The notes beneath the pieces were generated by a model, which worked only from the letters and a program-made list of their open reading frames with translations, did no database searches and had not been told where the DNA came from. This document shows, piece after piece, positions 19,155 to 27,930 of a stretch of DNA of 64,000 bases (positions are counted from its first letter, which is position 1; each line of letters starts with the position of its first letter). This stretch comes from Jiella marina (GTDB lineage: Bacteria; Pseudomonadota; Alphaproteobacteria; Rhizobiales; Rhizobiaceae), in contig NZ_JAKQZG010000006.1 of the NCBI RefSeq assembly GCF_024359545.1, positions 1 through 64,000 of the forward strand, in the 5' to 3' direction. The position numbers and the translations under genes were made by a program.

Positions 19155-19979
19155 TTACATCTGCTCTTTCTGGGCACCGGAATTCGGCCGTGCCTTGCCG
19201 AGGCTCGGGGCCTGGCCTTCGGGCTCGGGCTGCGACTTCACGGTGAACTCACCGCGACCGTCGAGCGAGCGGCCGGACGACCAGCGACCCTGCGGTGCTT
19301 CCTTGTCGAGAAGCGTGTTCAGATAATAGTAGGAGTGCTGCATCGCCTCGTGATGCTCCGGTGTCGAGTTCGGGATCGGCAGCGAGGCCGAGAGACCGCC
19401 CATTTCCTCGATCACCGCCAGCCACTGCTGCTGGTGATAGGTGTCGCGGGCGATCAGGAAGGAGAGCATGTCCTTCATGCCGCTGTCCGCGGTCATGTTG
19501 TAGAGCCGCGAGGCGAGAACCCGGCCGCCAGCCTCGGCAGTGGCGTTCGCCAGCATGTCCGCCCCGACATTACCGGTCGCGTAGATGTGGCTCATGTCGA
19601 AGGGCACGCCGTTCGAATTGACCGGCATGGCCGACAGTCCGGAGGACAGGAGATGGCGCGGATTGGCGCCGCCGAGAATGGCGTTGACCACGGGATCCTT
19701 CGCGGCCTCCTCCTGTTCGGTCACGGGCGCGCCTTCCAGATTGAGCGCGACGGCGTGGCCAAGGAATTCGATGTGCGAGAGTTCTTCCGTGGCCGTCGAG
19801 ATCAGGAGATCGCGGATGCGGTCATCACCGCGGGCGCCCATGGCCTGGAAGAAATACTGCATGGCGACGCGGATCTCGCCTTCGACACCGCCGATCGCCT
19901 GTTGCAGGAGCTTGGCGAACTGCGGATCGGGGGTATCGACGCGAACCGTGTACTGAAGCTTGGAGGAATGGTGAAACAT
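19155..19979 (-). CDS. Manganese catalase
   Basis: 274 aa from the ATG at 19979 (GGGA 8 bases upstream). It destroys hydrogen peroxide at a dimanganese centre. The four-helix-bundle ligands are visible: E in [13 protein letters not shown] and H in [15 protein letters not shown] in [18 protein letters not shown] and H in [10 protein letters not shown]. The C-terminal 30 residues ([12 protein letters not shown]...) are a flexible tail. It sits 177 bases downstream of a ferritin-like gene on the same strand, and together they look like a peroxide/iron stress pair of the sort usually expressed in stationary phase. Confidence 0.95.
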   Translation of the reverse strand: MFHHSSKLQYTVRVDTPDPQFAKLLQQAIGGVEGEIRVAMQYFFQAMGARGDDRIRDLLISTATEELSHIEFLGHAVALNLEGAPVTEQEEAAKDPVVNAILGGANPRHLLSSGLSAMPVNSNGVPFDMSHIYATGNVGADMLANATAEAGGRVLASRLYNMTADSGMKDMLSFLIARDTYHQQQWLAVIEEMGGLSASLPIPNSTPEHHEAMQHSYYYLNTLLDKEAPQGRWSSGRSLDGRGEFTVKSQPEPEGQAPSLGKARPNSGAQKEQM

Positions 19980-20156
19980 TTTTCGTCCCTTCTTGACTGG
20001 CGCCCGTGATCGGGGCGCGCGCATGCCGTCACGGCCCAAGGCCCGCCCCTTTCTCAGGGCGGCCCGTGGTCGATCGGACCTGCGACTGGCTGTTTGATTG
20101 AGTGATACTGGATGAGGATCAGCCGCCTCGGGCGGCCGACCCTGTTGCCACAACGA

Positions 20157-20606
20157 TCAGAGCGAGGCGGCCGTCTTGTCCATCCATTCGCGATGGCGCT
20201 TCTCGTCGGCCAGCGCCTTGGCAAAGAATTCGCGCGACTTCTCGATGGCGTCCGCGTGATGCGCTGCGCGCTCATAGGCGGTGACGGTGTCATCCTCGTT
20301 GGTCTTCATCGCCTTGAGGATCGCCTTGTCGCCGCCAAGCTGCATCAGCGCGATCTTGCCGGTGGTCAGCATCTGCTTGGCGTCGCCGCCCTCCGGCGCA
20401 TCGACACCGACCTGCTTCGCCATGGTGTGCAGCACGTCGAGATGCTGCAGATGGTCCTTCTTGAACTCTGCGATCTGGCTGCTCAGCGCTCCGTCCGACA
20501 GCTTCTCGATCGTCGAATCATAGGCCGCGATCGCATCGTGCTCGAGATAGATGAGATCCTTGACGAGAGTCTGGATCTCCTGTTCCTGTCCTACCATAGT
20601 AGCCAT
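20157..20606 (-). CDS. Ferritin-like domain protein
   Basis: 149 aa; ATG at 20606 with AGGAGG 6 bases upstream. It is a four-helix bundle: KDLIYLEHDAIAAYD in helix 1, EFKKDHLQHLDVLHTM in helix 2, NEDDTVTAYERAAHHAD in helix 3 and ADEKRHREWM in helix 4, each with the E and H residues that bind two metals in ferritin-like proteins. Members are often DNA-protection or stress proteins. The neighbouring manganese catalase on the same strand supports an oxidative-stress role, which is inference. Confidence 0.85.
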   Translation of the reverse strand: MATMVGQEQEIQTLVKDLIYLEHDAIAAYDSTIEKLSDGALSSQIAEFKKDHLQHLDVLHTMAKQVGVDAPEGGDAKQMLTTGKIALMQLGGDKAILKAMKTNEDDTVTAYERAAHHADAIEKSREFFAKALADEKRHREWMDKTAASL

Positions 20607-20835
20607 GACAGCCTCCTGTAATCGTTTGGAACAAGAAGCGCGATGGACTTGCGATTGTTCCGCAGGCCGACAGATCAAGTGAGAACCCAGCTAATCATCA
20701 CAGTTTCGCCACAAGTTATCGATCGTCCTATTCTTAAATCATTATAATGTGCGCCTTGGAAAGCATGGGCAGACCAGCAGCTCGCGCTGCGCCGAAACCC
20801 TTGCGTATGGGGGCATTTTGAAAGAGAGGTCGCAC

Positions 20836-21744
20836 ATGACCGAGGCTGCCTGTCCCCTGCGTTCCGTCCTCTTTGTCCCCGCAGCGAACGCTCGTGCGTT
20901 GGAAAAATCGGCGGGCCTTGCCGCCGACGGACTGATCTTCGATCTCGAGGCTTCGGTGGTGCCGGACAGAAAGGACGAAGCACGCGAGGCGCTCCGGGCG
21001 CACCTTGCCGCGGCTTCCACGTTCACCGGCTTCAAGGTGGTTCGGATCAACGCTCTCGACACAAGCTGGGGCACGGAAGATCTGCTGATGGCCCGGGGGG
21101 CGAAGGTCGACGCCATCCTCCTGCCGCGCGTCGAGAATTTCGACACGATCGTCGAGGCGGCGACAGCTCTCGACGAGATGGACGCGCCGCCCTGGCTCCA
21201 GCTTTGGGCGATGATCGACACGCCGCTCGGCATCCTGAAGCTCGGCAAGATCGCAAAAAAGGGCGCGCGACTTCGACTTTCCGGCCTCGTCGTGGGCACG
21301 AATGCCCTGGCAAGCGCCACTGGCATCGCTCCCGACATGGAACGGAGCGAACTCCAGCCCTGGCTGATGCAGATCGTCCTGATGGCCCGGGCCAACGGGC
21401 TTGCGGTCCTCGATGGCGTCTTCCGCGACCTCGAAGATGCTGACGGCCTCGCCCGCGAATTCGCGAGCGCCCGCCGCATGGGCTTCGACGGCAAGACGCT
21501 GATCCACCCCTCGCAGATCGCGCCGGCCAACGCCGCGTTCGCGCCGAGCGAGGAGGAGATCGCCTGGGCGGAACGGGTCATCGCGGCATTCGATTTGCCG
21601 GAAAACCGGGACGAGGGCGTCCTTGCGATCGACGGGCGGATGATCCTGCCGCAAGATTGCGAAGACGCCAGAAGGCTCCTCGCCCGTCACCAGGCCATCG
21701 CCGCTCGACAGAAATCAACGCAGAACTCCCGGAAAGAACCATGA
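20836..21744 (+). CDS. HpcH/HpaI (CitE)-family CoA-ester lyase
   Basis: 302 aa; ATG at 20836 with GAGAGG 7 bases upstream. A TIM-barrel of the citrate lyase beta/malyl-CoA lyase family: RSVLFVPAANARALEKS at the start, metal-binding GLIFDLEASVVPDRKDEAR, the arginine in VVRINALDT, and GTNALASATG. Such enzymes cleave or make (S)-malyl-CoA, beta-methylmalyl-CoA or citramalyl-CoA; which is not decidable here. Its stop overlaps the next gene by four bases (ATGA), so the two are coupled. Confidence 0.88.
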   Translation: MTEAACPLRSVLFVPAANARALEKSAGLAADGLIFDLEASVVPDRKDEAREALRAHLAAASTFTGFKVVRINALDTSWGTEDLLMARGAKVDAILLPRVENFDTIVEAATALDEMDAPPWLQLWAMIDTPLGILKLGKIAKKGARLRLSGLVVGTNALASATGIAPDMERSELQPWLMQIVLMARANGLAVLDGVFRDLEDADGLAREFASARRMGFDGKTLIHPSQIAPANAAFAPSEEEIAWAERVIAAFDLPENRDEGVLAIDGRMILPQDCEDARRLLARHQAIAARQKSTQNSRKEP

Positions 21745-21947
21745 AACTCTACCGCTTCCTGTCCGGCCCGGACGATTCCAGCTTCTGCCACAAGGTGTCG
21801 GAAGCCCTCTCCAAGGGCTGGGATCTGCATGGCTCGCCCACCTATGCCTTCGACGCCGAGACGAAGACCATGCGCTGCGGCCAGGCCGTGACGAAAGAGG
21901 TGCCCCGCAAGACCTACGATCCGGCAATGAAGCTCGGCGAGCAGTAA
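21741..21947 (+). CDS. DUF1737-family protein
   Basis: 68 aa, ATG overlapping the lyase stop by four bases. DUF1737 proteins are short with LYRFLSGPDDSSFCHKVSEAL, a GWDLHGSP turn and DAETKTMRCGQAVTKEV. Function unknown; they commonly follow metabolic genes in rhizobia. The second segment is probably a beta-hairpin. Most likely a cytosolic dimeric protein. Confidence 0.85.
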   Translation: MKLYRFLSGPDDSSFCHKVSEALSKGWDLHGSPTYAFDAETKTMRCGQAVTKEVPRKTYDPAMKLGEQ

Positions 21948-22007
21948 GGGAACCGCCCTCGGTGAGCGGAGGTTTGCCAAGTTTGGGCAAACCGTCAGGA
22001 GAGCGAC

Positions 22008-22277
22008 ATGGCTTCATCCCACATCGTCATCGACCACAACGACATCAAGAATTTCGCCGAGCGCACCGATGGCAAGCCGGCGATCGTCTCGGACACCAAG
22101 GGCAATGGTGGCCCCGGCATGCTGCGCTTCGACCATGGCCGCGACAATGACGGGCTGGAACAGATTTCCTGGGACCGGTTCTTCGAAATCTTCGAGGAGC
22201 AGCAACTGGCGCTCATGCTCGACAAGTCCGGCGACAATCCGAGCTTCAACAAGTTCGTCAGCCGCAATCAGGACTGA
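22008..22277 (+). CDS. Conserved small acidic protein
   Basis: 89 aa, ATG with AGGAG about 7 bases upstream. Features: VIDHNDIKNFAERTDGKPAI, then GPGMLRFDHGRDNDGLEQISW and a helical FFEIFEEQQLALML segment, which looks like a small alpha/beta fold. No named family is recognised. It is 60 bases downstream of the DUF1737 gene and 6 bases upstream of the DUF2459 gene, so it could be part of the same operon. Confidence 0.75.
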   Translation: MASSHIVIDHNDIKNFAERTDGKPAIVSDTKGNGGPGMLRFDHGRDNDGLEQISWDRFFEIFEEQQLALMLDKSGDNPSFNKFVSRNQD

Positions 22278-22283
22278 GGGAGA

Positions 22284-22991
22284 TTGCATGCGGACAGACG
22301 GTGGCGGCGCGCTGTGAAACTCGGCACACGCGCCGCAGTCTGCCTGCTTGGCCTGCTGCTCGTCGCCATCGCCCTCGGCGTTGCGATCCCGAGGGACGGG
22401 GCAAAGGAGCCAGGCGAGCATGTGGGGTCAGAGGGTGAGCGCATCCTTCTCGTTTCGGGCCCCATTCATACCGATATCGCTCTGCCGCTGACGGGGAAGA
22501 GCCGCGCACGGTTCGGATTCCTGGAGGAATCGGGCCTCCCGATCGACCGGCCCGACGCACTGTGGCTTCTCGTGGGGTGGGGTGGGCGGAGCTTCTATAT
22601 CGAAACGCCGACCTGGTCCGATCTCAAACCGATGCCGATCGTTCGGACGATCACGGGTGACCGATCGGCGCTGCATCTGGAACTCGCCGGCGCCATCGAC
22701 CCGTCGAGCCCGCAGGTTCAAAGCTTCGTTCTGGCGCCGACCGCCATGGAAAATCTCCGCAGCGCCATACTCGATAGCCTGCAACGCGACGATTTCGGCC
22801 GCCCGAGAGAGATCGCAGGCGCGGGCTACGGGCTTTTCGACCGGTTCTACGAGGCGAAGGGCCGCTTTCAGATCCTGATCAACTGCAACAGCTGGACGAG
22901 CGCCATGCTGCGGGAAGCCGGGATCACGACGGGGCTGTGGACGCCCCTGCCGGTTCTCCTGTCGCTGTCACTCGATCTCCACGCGCATTGA
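22284..22991 (+). CDS. DUF2459 / TIGR02117 family protein
   Basis: 235 aa if read from TTG at 22284; a GTG at 22314 (225 aa) is also plausible since both lack a well-spaced ribosome-binding site. Residues about 13-33 form a signal or anchor helix. The domain shows VSGPIHTDIALPL, WLLVGWGGRSFYIETPTWSDLK, and INCNSWTSAMLREAG with a possibly catalytic cysteine, the pattern of TIGR02117/DUF2459. The histidine-cysteine arrangement suggests a papain-like (NlpC-like) peptidase, but this is inference. Confidence 0.8.
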   Translation: MHADRRWRRAVKLGTRAAVCLLGLLLVAIALGVAIPRDGAKEPGEHVGSEGERILLVSGPIHTDIALPLTGKSRARFGFLEESGLPIDRPDALWLLVGWGGRSFYIETPTWSDLKPMPIVRTITGDRSALHLELAGAIDPSSPQVQSFVLAPTAMENLRSAILDSLQRDDFGRPREIAGAGYGLFDRFYEAKGRFQILINCNSWTSAMLREAGITTGLWTPLPVLLSLSLDLHAH

Positions 22992-23000
22992 CGAGCCCGC

Positions 23001-23120
23001 TTACCGGCCGCGTTTCGCTCGTGATGGCGGTTGCGGACGCCGGTCATGAGGTGTCGGCGACGCGCCGGCCAGCATCGCGAAGGTCGCGGCAATCAGGCTG
23101 GGAATATCCCGGATCGACAT
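23001..23120 (-). CDS. Candidate small protein with hairpin-hidden ribosome-binding site
   Basis: 39 aa, from ATG at 23118-23120 to a TAA stop. GGAGGA lies five bases upstream of the ATG, so a start is well placed, but those bases form the 3' arm of a perfect 10-bp hairpin (23126-23154). The predicted product opens SIRDIPSLIAATFAML, a hydrophobic helix, then a basic Pro/Arg tail. It is 69 bases downstream of the glutathione-transferase stop codon on the same strand. Too short to be sure; no family recognised. Confidence 0.35.
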   Translation of the reverse strand: MSIRDIPSLIAATFAMLAGASPTPHDRRPQPPSRAKRGR

Positions 23121-23125
23121 GGATT

Positions 23126-23154
23126 CCTCCGACGATGACGCATCTCGTCGGAGG
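23126..23154 (-). promoter_or_regulatory. Hairpin sequestering the ribosome-binding site
   Basis: On the minus strand CCTCCGACGA (at 23145-23154) pairs perfectly with TCGTCGGAGG (at 23126-23135) around a 9-base loop. The GGAGG arm is the ribosome-binding site of the small ORF. It could be an RNA thermometer-like control element, or merely a terminator of the glutathione-transferase gene although no T run follows. Confidence 0.45.
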
Positions 23155-23189
23155 CAGTGGAAAGGGCAGGAGGATCCCGGCCCTGCCGC

Positions 23190-23921
23190 TTACGCTTCGT
23201 CCAGCTCGGGATAGTGGCGGAAGAGGCCATCCTCGTTGAAGGCCATGCGCCGGTCGCTGGCGAGATATTGCGCGATCGCCGGGAGGGCGGCGACCCTCTC
23301 GCAGAGCGCCATCACCTGCGGATAGTCGCCGGAGATTCGCGCCATCAGCTTGGGAAAGGCGTATTTGAGGCCCTCGACGGTGTGATAGAGGCCGAGATCG
23401 ACATAGCTGATCTCGCTGCCCAGGAGTTGGCTTGGACCGGACGGATTGGCTTGAAGCAAGGCCTGGTACCATCCGAGGAATTTCGGTGCCCGCTCGTTGC
23501 GAAAGCCTTCCGCCCGGCGGCGCGCCTCGTCCTTCTGGTCGTCATAATAGAGGCCCGTGCCGACCGGATGATGGGTGTCGTGGATCTCGGCGGCAAAGTC
23601 CGCCGTCGTCACGGCAACCGCGCGGGCGAACAGCCGATCGGCCTCGAGGGCGGGTGCCAGTCCGTGCTTCTCGCCGAGATAGGCGACGATCACCGGCGTC
23701 TGCGACAGCACGATCTCGCCATCGACCAGATAGGGCGGCGCGAAGGGGATCTGCGGACCGTATCGGCCCTTGAGACCCGCCGTCATGGCCTCCATCCCGG
23801 CGCCCTCACCCTCTTCGCGGGCGACGTCTCGATAAGTCGCGCCCACGGCTTCGAGAACGAGGCGAACATACTCGCCGCGCCCCGGGATGAAGGGCCAATA
23901 ATACAGATCGTAGGACATCAT
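23190..23921 (-). CDS. Glutathione S-transferase
   Basis: 243 aa. The start MM (23921 or 23918) follows an AGGA site. The N-terminal part YDLYYWPFIPGRGEYVRLVLE is the glutathione-site tyrosine region of the alpha/mu/pi-like or nu/sigma GSTs, with SQTPVIVAYLGEK closing the thioredoxin-like domain. The C-terminal domain carries GSEISYVDLGLYHTVEGL. It conjugates or reduces electrophiles; substrate unknown. Gene order: the metallopeptidase gene precedes it (47 bases) on the same strand. Confidence 0.88.
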   Translation of the reverse strand: MMSYDLYYWPFIPGRGEYVRLVLEAVGATYRDVAREEGEGAGMEAMTAGLKGRYGPQIPFAPPYLVDGEIVLSQTPVIVAYLGEKHGLAPALEADRLFARAVAVTTADFAAEIHDTHHPVGTGLYYDDQKDEARRRAEGFRNERAPKFLGWYQALLQANPSGPSQLLGSEISYVDLGLYHTVEGLKYAFPKLMARISGDYPQVMALCERVAALPAIAQYLASDRRMAFNEDGLFRHYPELDEA

Positions 23922-23968
23922 TTTCCTGTTCGTGTTCGATCGCGTGCCTTTAGACGCCGGGCGGCGGA

Positions 23969-24388
23969 TCAATCCGCTTCGCGCTCCAGGGCTTCCATGT
24001 CGTCGTCCGAGAGACCGAAATGGTGGCCGATCTCGTGGATCAGCACATGGCGGACGATGGCGTCGAGCGAATCGGCGTGCTCGGCCCAATAATCCAGGAT
24101 TGGCCGGCGATAGAGGAGAATCCGGTTGGTCATGGCGCCGGTCATCTCCACACCCATCTCGCCGATCGGCCGACCTTCGAAGAGCCCGAGAATGTCGAAG
24201 GGAGACTGAAGCTCCATCTCGCGCATCACGTCCTCCTCGGGAAAATCCGCGACGATGAAGCGGATCTCGCCGCACAGCGTGCGAAACTCTTCCGGCAGAT
24301 CCCGATAGGCTTCGATCGCCATCGCCTCGATCTCTTCGAGGCTCGGCGCCGGGCGGCGCCAGCCCGCTGCATTCTGCATCATGCTCAT
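23969..24388 (-). CDS. Zincin-like metallopeptidase (DUF1025)
   Basis: 139 aa, ATG with GGAGG 9 bases upstream. The zinc motif HEIGHHFGLSDDD is at about residues 118-130, with VRHVLIHEI in the preceding helix. The front half has FRTLCGEIRFIVADFPEEDVM. This is the short zincin family (DUF1025, metallopeptidase family), cytosolic, unknown substrate. It is read before the glutathione transferase on the same strand. Confidence 0.88.
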   Translation of the reverse strand: MSMMQNAAGWRRPAPSLEEIEAMAIEAYRDLPEEFRTLCGEIRFIVADFPEEDVMREMELQSPFDILGLFEGRPIGEMGVEMTGAMTNRILLYRRPILDYWAEHADSLDAIVRHVLIHEIGHHFGLSDDDMEALEREAD

Positions 24389-24552
24389 CCTGGGCGCCTC
24401 CCTCTTGAACGCCTCGCATCGTCAGGATTCGCAGATAGGGACACCGCCCGCGACAAGAAAGAGCGGCGGCGGGCCGGCGAAGCATGGATGAAGCCATGGC
24501 TGTACGAAAGTTGAGGCAGGAAGCAGTCTCGCGCCCGTTCGAAGACGCTCGC

Positions 24553-25170
24553 CTATTGGACGGTACTCATGACCTGCAGCGCCTGTTCCGCGAGCCGATC
24601 CGCGTTCGATGGCTGGGTAAAGAACACGAACTGCGCCACCTGATCGCTGTCCTCGACCATAAAGAAGGTGGAATACAGGATCTCGAGGCCATCGATTTTC
24701 GCCTGATAGCGCACACTGCCGAAGCGTTTGCCGCCGAACACGTGATCATCCTGACCAAGGGCTTCGACCCTTTCGAAACCCGCCGCGCGTTGGGCATTGT
24801 CGAGGATGATCTCCGGCATTTCCTCGAACTCCATCAACGACTTTTCCGTAATGACGAAGAAATACATGTCCTGATTTTTCGTCTGGAAGCCGAATTCGGC
24901 GTTTTCGTGCAGCTTCGAAAACGCCCAATTGCCTGGATCCACGCAGAAGGAAAGGTCGATGGTCTCGCTGTTGAAAGTCTGGCAGTCCGCAGACTGCTCA
25001 GCTTGGGCGTCGCTGTCGTCCTTTGCGCCCTCTCCGGCATAGTGCCACGTGCCATCGTCATGCAGAACGATCTCTCGACCCTCAATGGTCGTGCGGCCGA
25101 ACTCCGCGGCGGCGGCTGAACCGGCGATGATGAGAAGCGATGCGCTTGCGAGAGCGATGCGATAATCCAT
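24553..25170 (-). CDS. Secreted hypothetical protein
   Basis: 205 aa from the ATG at 25170; an upstream ATG at 25206 is less likely because the signal peptide MDYRIALASASLLIIAGSAAAA begins at 25170. After cleavage the sequence EFGRTTIEGREIVLHDDGTWHYAG begins the mature chain. The rest has mixed strands with two cysteines (DCQTFNSETIDLSFC) that may form a disulfide. No family is recognised; the DDGTWHY segment resembles small periplasmic beta-domains. It stands alone. Confidence 0.7.
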   Translation of the reverse strand: MDYRIALASASLLIIAGSAAAAEFGRTTIEGREIVLHDDGTWHYAGEGAKDDSDAQAEQSADCQTFNSETIDLSFCVDPGNWAFSKLHENAEFGFQTKNQDMYFFVITEKSLMEFEEMPEIILDNAQRAAGFERVEALGQDDHVFGGKRFGSVRYQAKIDGLEILYSTFFMVEDSDQVAQFVFFTQPSNADRLAEQALQVMSTVQ

Positions 25171-25280
25171 GGAGCAATTTCCTGCCTTAGGGGCAATCAT
25201 GCTCAATGAACCCTACAGGAGATGACAGATCAAGCATTTGAAGTCGAACGGCTTCGTACGCGCGGCTATAACCGAGAGGG

Positions 25281-26558
25281 CTACCTGCCCAAAGGCTGGG
25301 CCGCATACCAGGCGGAGACGGCCTCGATCTGCTCTTCGGTCATGTGGACGGCGATCGGGGTCATCAGATGCGAAAAGCGCGTTCCGCCGCGGGTGATCCC
25401 ATGATCCTTCCAGAGCTCCAGATGAGTTTCGAGATACCAGGCCGGCTGCCCCGAGAGATAGGGATAATGCTCATTCTTCTCGCGCCCCTCCGCGCCATGG
25501 CAACTTTCGCAGGCGGGGATCTTGCGCGCCGGCAGGCCCGAGAGCGCGATCAGCCGCCCGAGTTCCAGAACGGCCTCCTCTTGTTGCGGCATGCCGCCGG
25601 CTGCCGCCGCGGCAACCAGTGAATTCGTTCCGCGCGCACCAACGGGCAGAACTTGCGGCGGGATGCCATCCGGGCGCACGTCGTTGGCCGCGACGGTCTC
25701 GCTGCGTCCGCCGTCGGCCGGCGTTGGAAGCGGCTGTTCGGCGTACCAATTCGCCAATCGCGCCAGCGTCTCGTCGGAATAGCGTTTGGCTGGCGGCTGC
25801 ATGAATCCCGAATGTCGGAAGCCTTTGGAAAAGGCCTCGAGCGTGGCGGCGAGATAAGTCTCGGGCTGGCCGGCGATCACCGGAAAGGCGCCCTCGGCCT
25901 TCCCTTCCCCGCGCCCCAGCCCATCGCGGCCATGGCAGCGAGCGCAGTCGGTCAGCGCTTCCTGAAAGATGCCGTCGAGGGAGGCAAGGGTTTCGCCGCC
26001 GGCTTCCATCGGCTCCCTGCCGCGCTTGGCCCCGAGTGCCAGATCCGCGTAGGTTTCCGCCGACATACCCGGCAGCGCGCGCAGGAACGCCACCTGCGCC
26101 CAGACCTCGTCCTCGCGCTCCTGGGTCGGCCAGGAGGGCATGCCGGAATATTTGATGCCGTGCTGGACGATCCAGAACAGTTCGCGGTCGGCCCATTCCT
26201 CCACCTTGCCTTCGAGACGCGGCGGTGCCGGCGTCATGGAAAGGACCACCGGCGACTGGGGCACCCCGGGCGCGCCGTGACAACCGGCGCAACCGGTGGC
26301 GAAATGCCCCGCTGCGCGCTGGACGAGCGCCGGATCGGCCAAGTCGATGTCGTTGGGAACGCTGATCCCCAAAGACTGGCGCGCGACGGCGTTCTGCATC
26401 GTCCAGTGCAGGAACCAGCCGACCGGCGCGAAATGCCCCGAGGAGGCGGCGATCGACACGAGCCCCGACAGGCTGACGACGAAAGGCGCCGCCGCCACGA
26501 GCCCGAGGGCGACGATCAGGCGCTTGCCGGTGATGGTGAAGGCGACGTGCTTCTTCAT
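25281..26558 (-). CDS. Triheme c-type cytochrome of the oxidase operon
   Basis: 425 aa. Its ATG overlaps the ctaG stop by four bases. An N-terminal hydrophobic segment (about 13-38) is a signal or membrane anchor. Three heme-binding CXXCH motifs are visible: CAGCH at 90-94, CARCH at 205-209 and CESCH at 350-354, each with downstream methionine ligands likely (e.g. SGMPSW, SGFMQPP). It may pass electrons to the oxidase, and its three c-type domains look like two cytochrome c4-like units plus one more. Last gene of a tightly coupled operon. Confidence 0.9.
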   Translation of the reverse strand: MKKHVAFTITGKRLIVALGLVAAAPFVVSLSGLVSIAASSGHFAPVGWFLHWTMQNAVARQSLGISVPNDIDLADPALVQRAAGHFATGCAGCHGAPGVPQSPVVLSMTPAPPRLEGKVEEWADRELFWIVQHGIKYSGMPSWPTQEREDEVWAQVAFLRALPGMSAETYADLALGAKRGREPMEAGGETLASLDGIFQEALTDCARCHGRDGLGRGEGKAEGAFPVIAGQPETYLAATLEAFSKGFRHSGFMQPPAKRYSDETLARLANWYAEQPLPTPADGGRSETVAANDVRPDGIPPQVLPVGARGTNSLVAAAAAGGMPQQEEAVLELGRLIALSGLPARKIPACESCHGAEGREKNEHYPYLSGQPAWYLETHLELWKDHGITRGGTRFSHLMTPIAVHMTEEQIEAVSAWYAAQPLGR

Positions 26559-27550
26559 CGCGCGCGCTCCCCGCCCCGCACAGGCTCAAATCGTTCGCCG
26601 AGCACCGAAGCAAGAAGCGCCAGCCCGCCCGCCAGAAAGACGAGTCCGCCGACGATCAGCATGATCACCCCGCCGAGCTGCTGATCGCCGAGCGGCGTCA
26701 GGTTCGCGGCGGGCGAACAGAGCGCAGCGCAGGCATAGAGCGGGCGCGGCGCCAGCAGGAGGAGCGCGCCGAGTAGGGTCATGTGCATCGAGGTGAGGAG
26801 CAGTGCCCCGACGCCTGCGAGCTGCGCCCGGCCACCATCACGTCTTGCGACACCGATCGCCGTCAGCCAGACGAGGACGCCGGCGAGAAGGAACGAGGCT
26901 TGTTCGGCGGCGAACATGCCGGCGTTGACCCGCGCCACATCGTGGAGGGCGGGTGCATGCCAGGCCCAAACGGCGAGGAATTCGAACAGCGCGGCGACCA
27001 TGGCAAGCGAGGCCGGAAGCTTCAACACGTGATCCGGCACCAGCCGCGATATGCCATAGGCGACAAGCGGCACGGCGATGGCGACGACGCCCATATGCAT
27101 CACCATATGCGCGGCGAAGGAGCCAGCCGCCAGCACCGGCAACGGCCCGAACCACAACGCCACGAGAAATGCGACGCCGAGAGCGAGGGCGACGGGAGCC
27201 GGTGATATCCACGAAGCGGTGGGGCTGGACCTGTAGCCGAACCGCCCGGCACTGACGTCGCTCGGTTTCTCGCTGGAGCCCCCATGGTTCGACAGGCTCA
27301 CCATGAGGGTGTGGGAGGGACTCCGCAGCAGGTCGAAGGAACTCGTCGCCCAGCGAAGACGCTGAGCAGACGCGAGTGCAGCCACCGGAAGCTCCGCACC
27401 AAGCGTGTGCGCAGCCCTCATCCTGAGCCTGTCGAAGGACGAGGGCGCCCCGGCGCCAGGCATCTTGGACGAGACTACCTGAGCCGCGCTCGGCCCAAAG
27501 GCAGACGGCTCCCGCTTCCTTGAAGCCAGCCAAGCCATCGCCCCACTCAT
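26555..27550 (-). CDS. ctaG: Cytochrome c oxidase assembly protein, CtaG_2 (caa3_CtaG) family, with repeat-encoded N-terminal insert
   Basis: 331 aa by translational coupling: ATG at 27550 overlaps the previous gene's stop. About six hydrophobic helices run from residue 114 on, with HMVMHMGVVA, FEFLAVWAWHAPAL and LLLTSMHMTLLGALLLL, characteristic of the caa3-type assembly factor family. Residues about 38-88 contain SSFDRLRMRA and LMVSLSNHG, the translation of a palindromic genomic repeat (27288-27436), so the N terminus looks invaded and the first 110 residues may be non-native. An internal ATG at residue 82 would skip part of it. Confidence 0.8.
   Translation of the reverse strand: MSGAMAWLASRKREPSAFGPSAAQVVSSKMPGAGAPSSFDRLRMRAAHTLGAELPVAALASAQRLRWATSSFDLLRSPSHTLMVSLSNHGGSSEKPSDVSAGRFGYRSSPTASWISPAPVALALGVAFLVALWFGPLPVLAAGSFAAHMVMHMGVVAIAVPLVAYGISRLVPDHVLKLPASLAMVAALFEFLAVWAWHAPALHDVARVNAGMFAAEQASFLLAGVLVWLTAIGVARRDGGRAQLAGVGALLLTSMHMTLLGALLLLAPRPLYACAALCSPAANLTPLGDQQLGGVIMLIVGGLVFLAGGLALLASVLGERFEPVRGGERAR
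27288..27436. repeat. REP-like inverted pair inside ctaG
   Basis: Arm TTCGACAGGCTCACCATGAG (27288 on) and its inverted partner ending at 27436 match over 22 bases with two mismatches, about 105 bases apart. The AGCCTGTCGAA core is the same as in the pair at 45512-45649. Confidence 0.75.
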
Positions 27551-27921
27551 CGGCAATCCGCCACGAAAAGCGCCGGCAGGGCGACGAAGACCACCGAGAC
27601 GAAGGACAGGGCAGCCAGCAGCAGCGTCGAGAACTCGAGGAAGCGCTCGCGGCCGGTCGCCGTGTCGGTGTCGTGGACCGACCCGCCGCCATGGCCTTTC
27701 CACTCCCGCCGGGCGCGCCAGAAGATCAGACCGATCGCCACCAGCGCGATGGCCGTGATCACCGCGATGAGAATGCGCGGGCCGGCGATCGCCTGAAAGA
27801 TCGCGACATTGGGCACGCAAGCCGCAGCCGCCACGATGTAGGACACGAGGAAGTGGAGCGCCCAGATCGTCGGAGCGGCGATCAGGGTCCAGAGATTGTC
27901 GCGGGTTTCGCTGTGGATCAT
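27547..27921 (-). CDS. Small membrane protein of the oxidase operon
   Basis: 124 aa, ATG nine bases after the ctaDE stop; its stop overlaps ctaG. Three hydrophobic helices: one at about 10-35 (TIWALHFLVSYIVAAA), one at 48-67 and one at 98-118. The position recalls CoxP-type accessory genes of rhizobial coxMNOP, but homology is not proven. It would sit in the inner membrane beside the oxidase. Confidence 0.7.
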   Translation of the reverse strand: MIHSETRDNLWTLIAAPTIWALHFLVSYIVAAAACVPNVAIFQAIAGPRILIAVITAIALVAIGLIFWRARREWKGHGGGSVHDTDTATGRERFLEFSTLLLAALSFVSVVFVALPALFVADCR

Positions 27922-27930
27922 CGCCTCACC

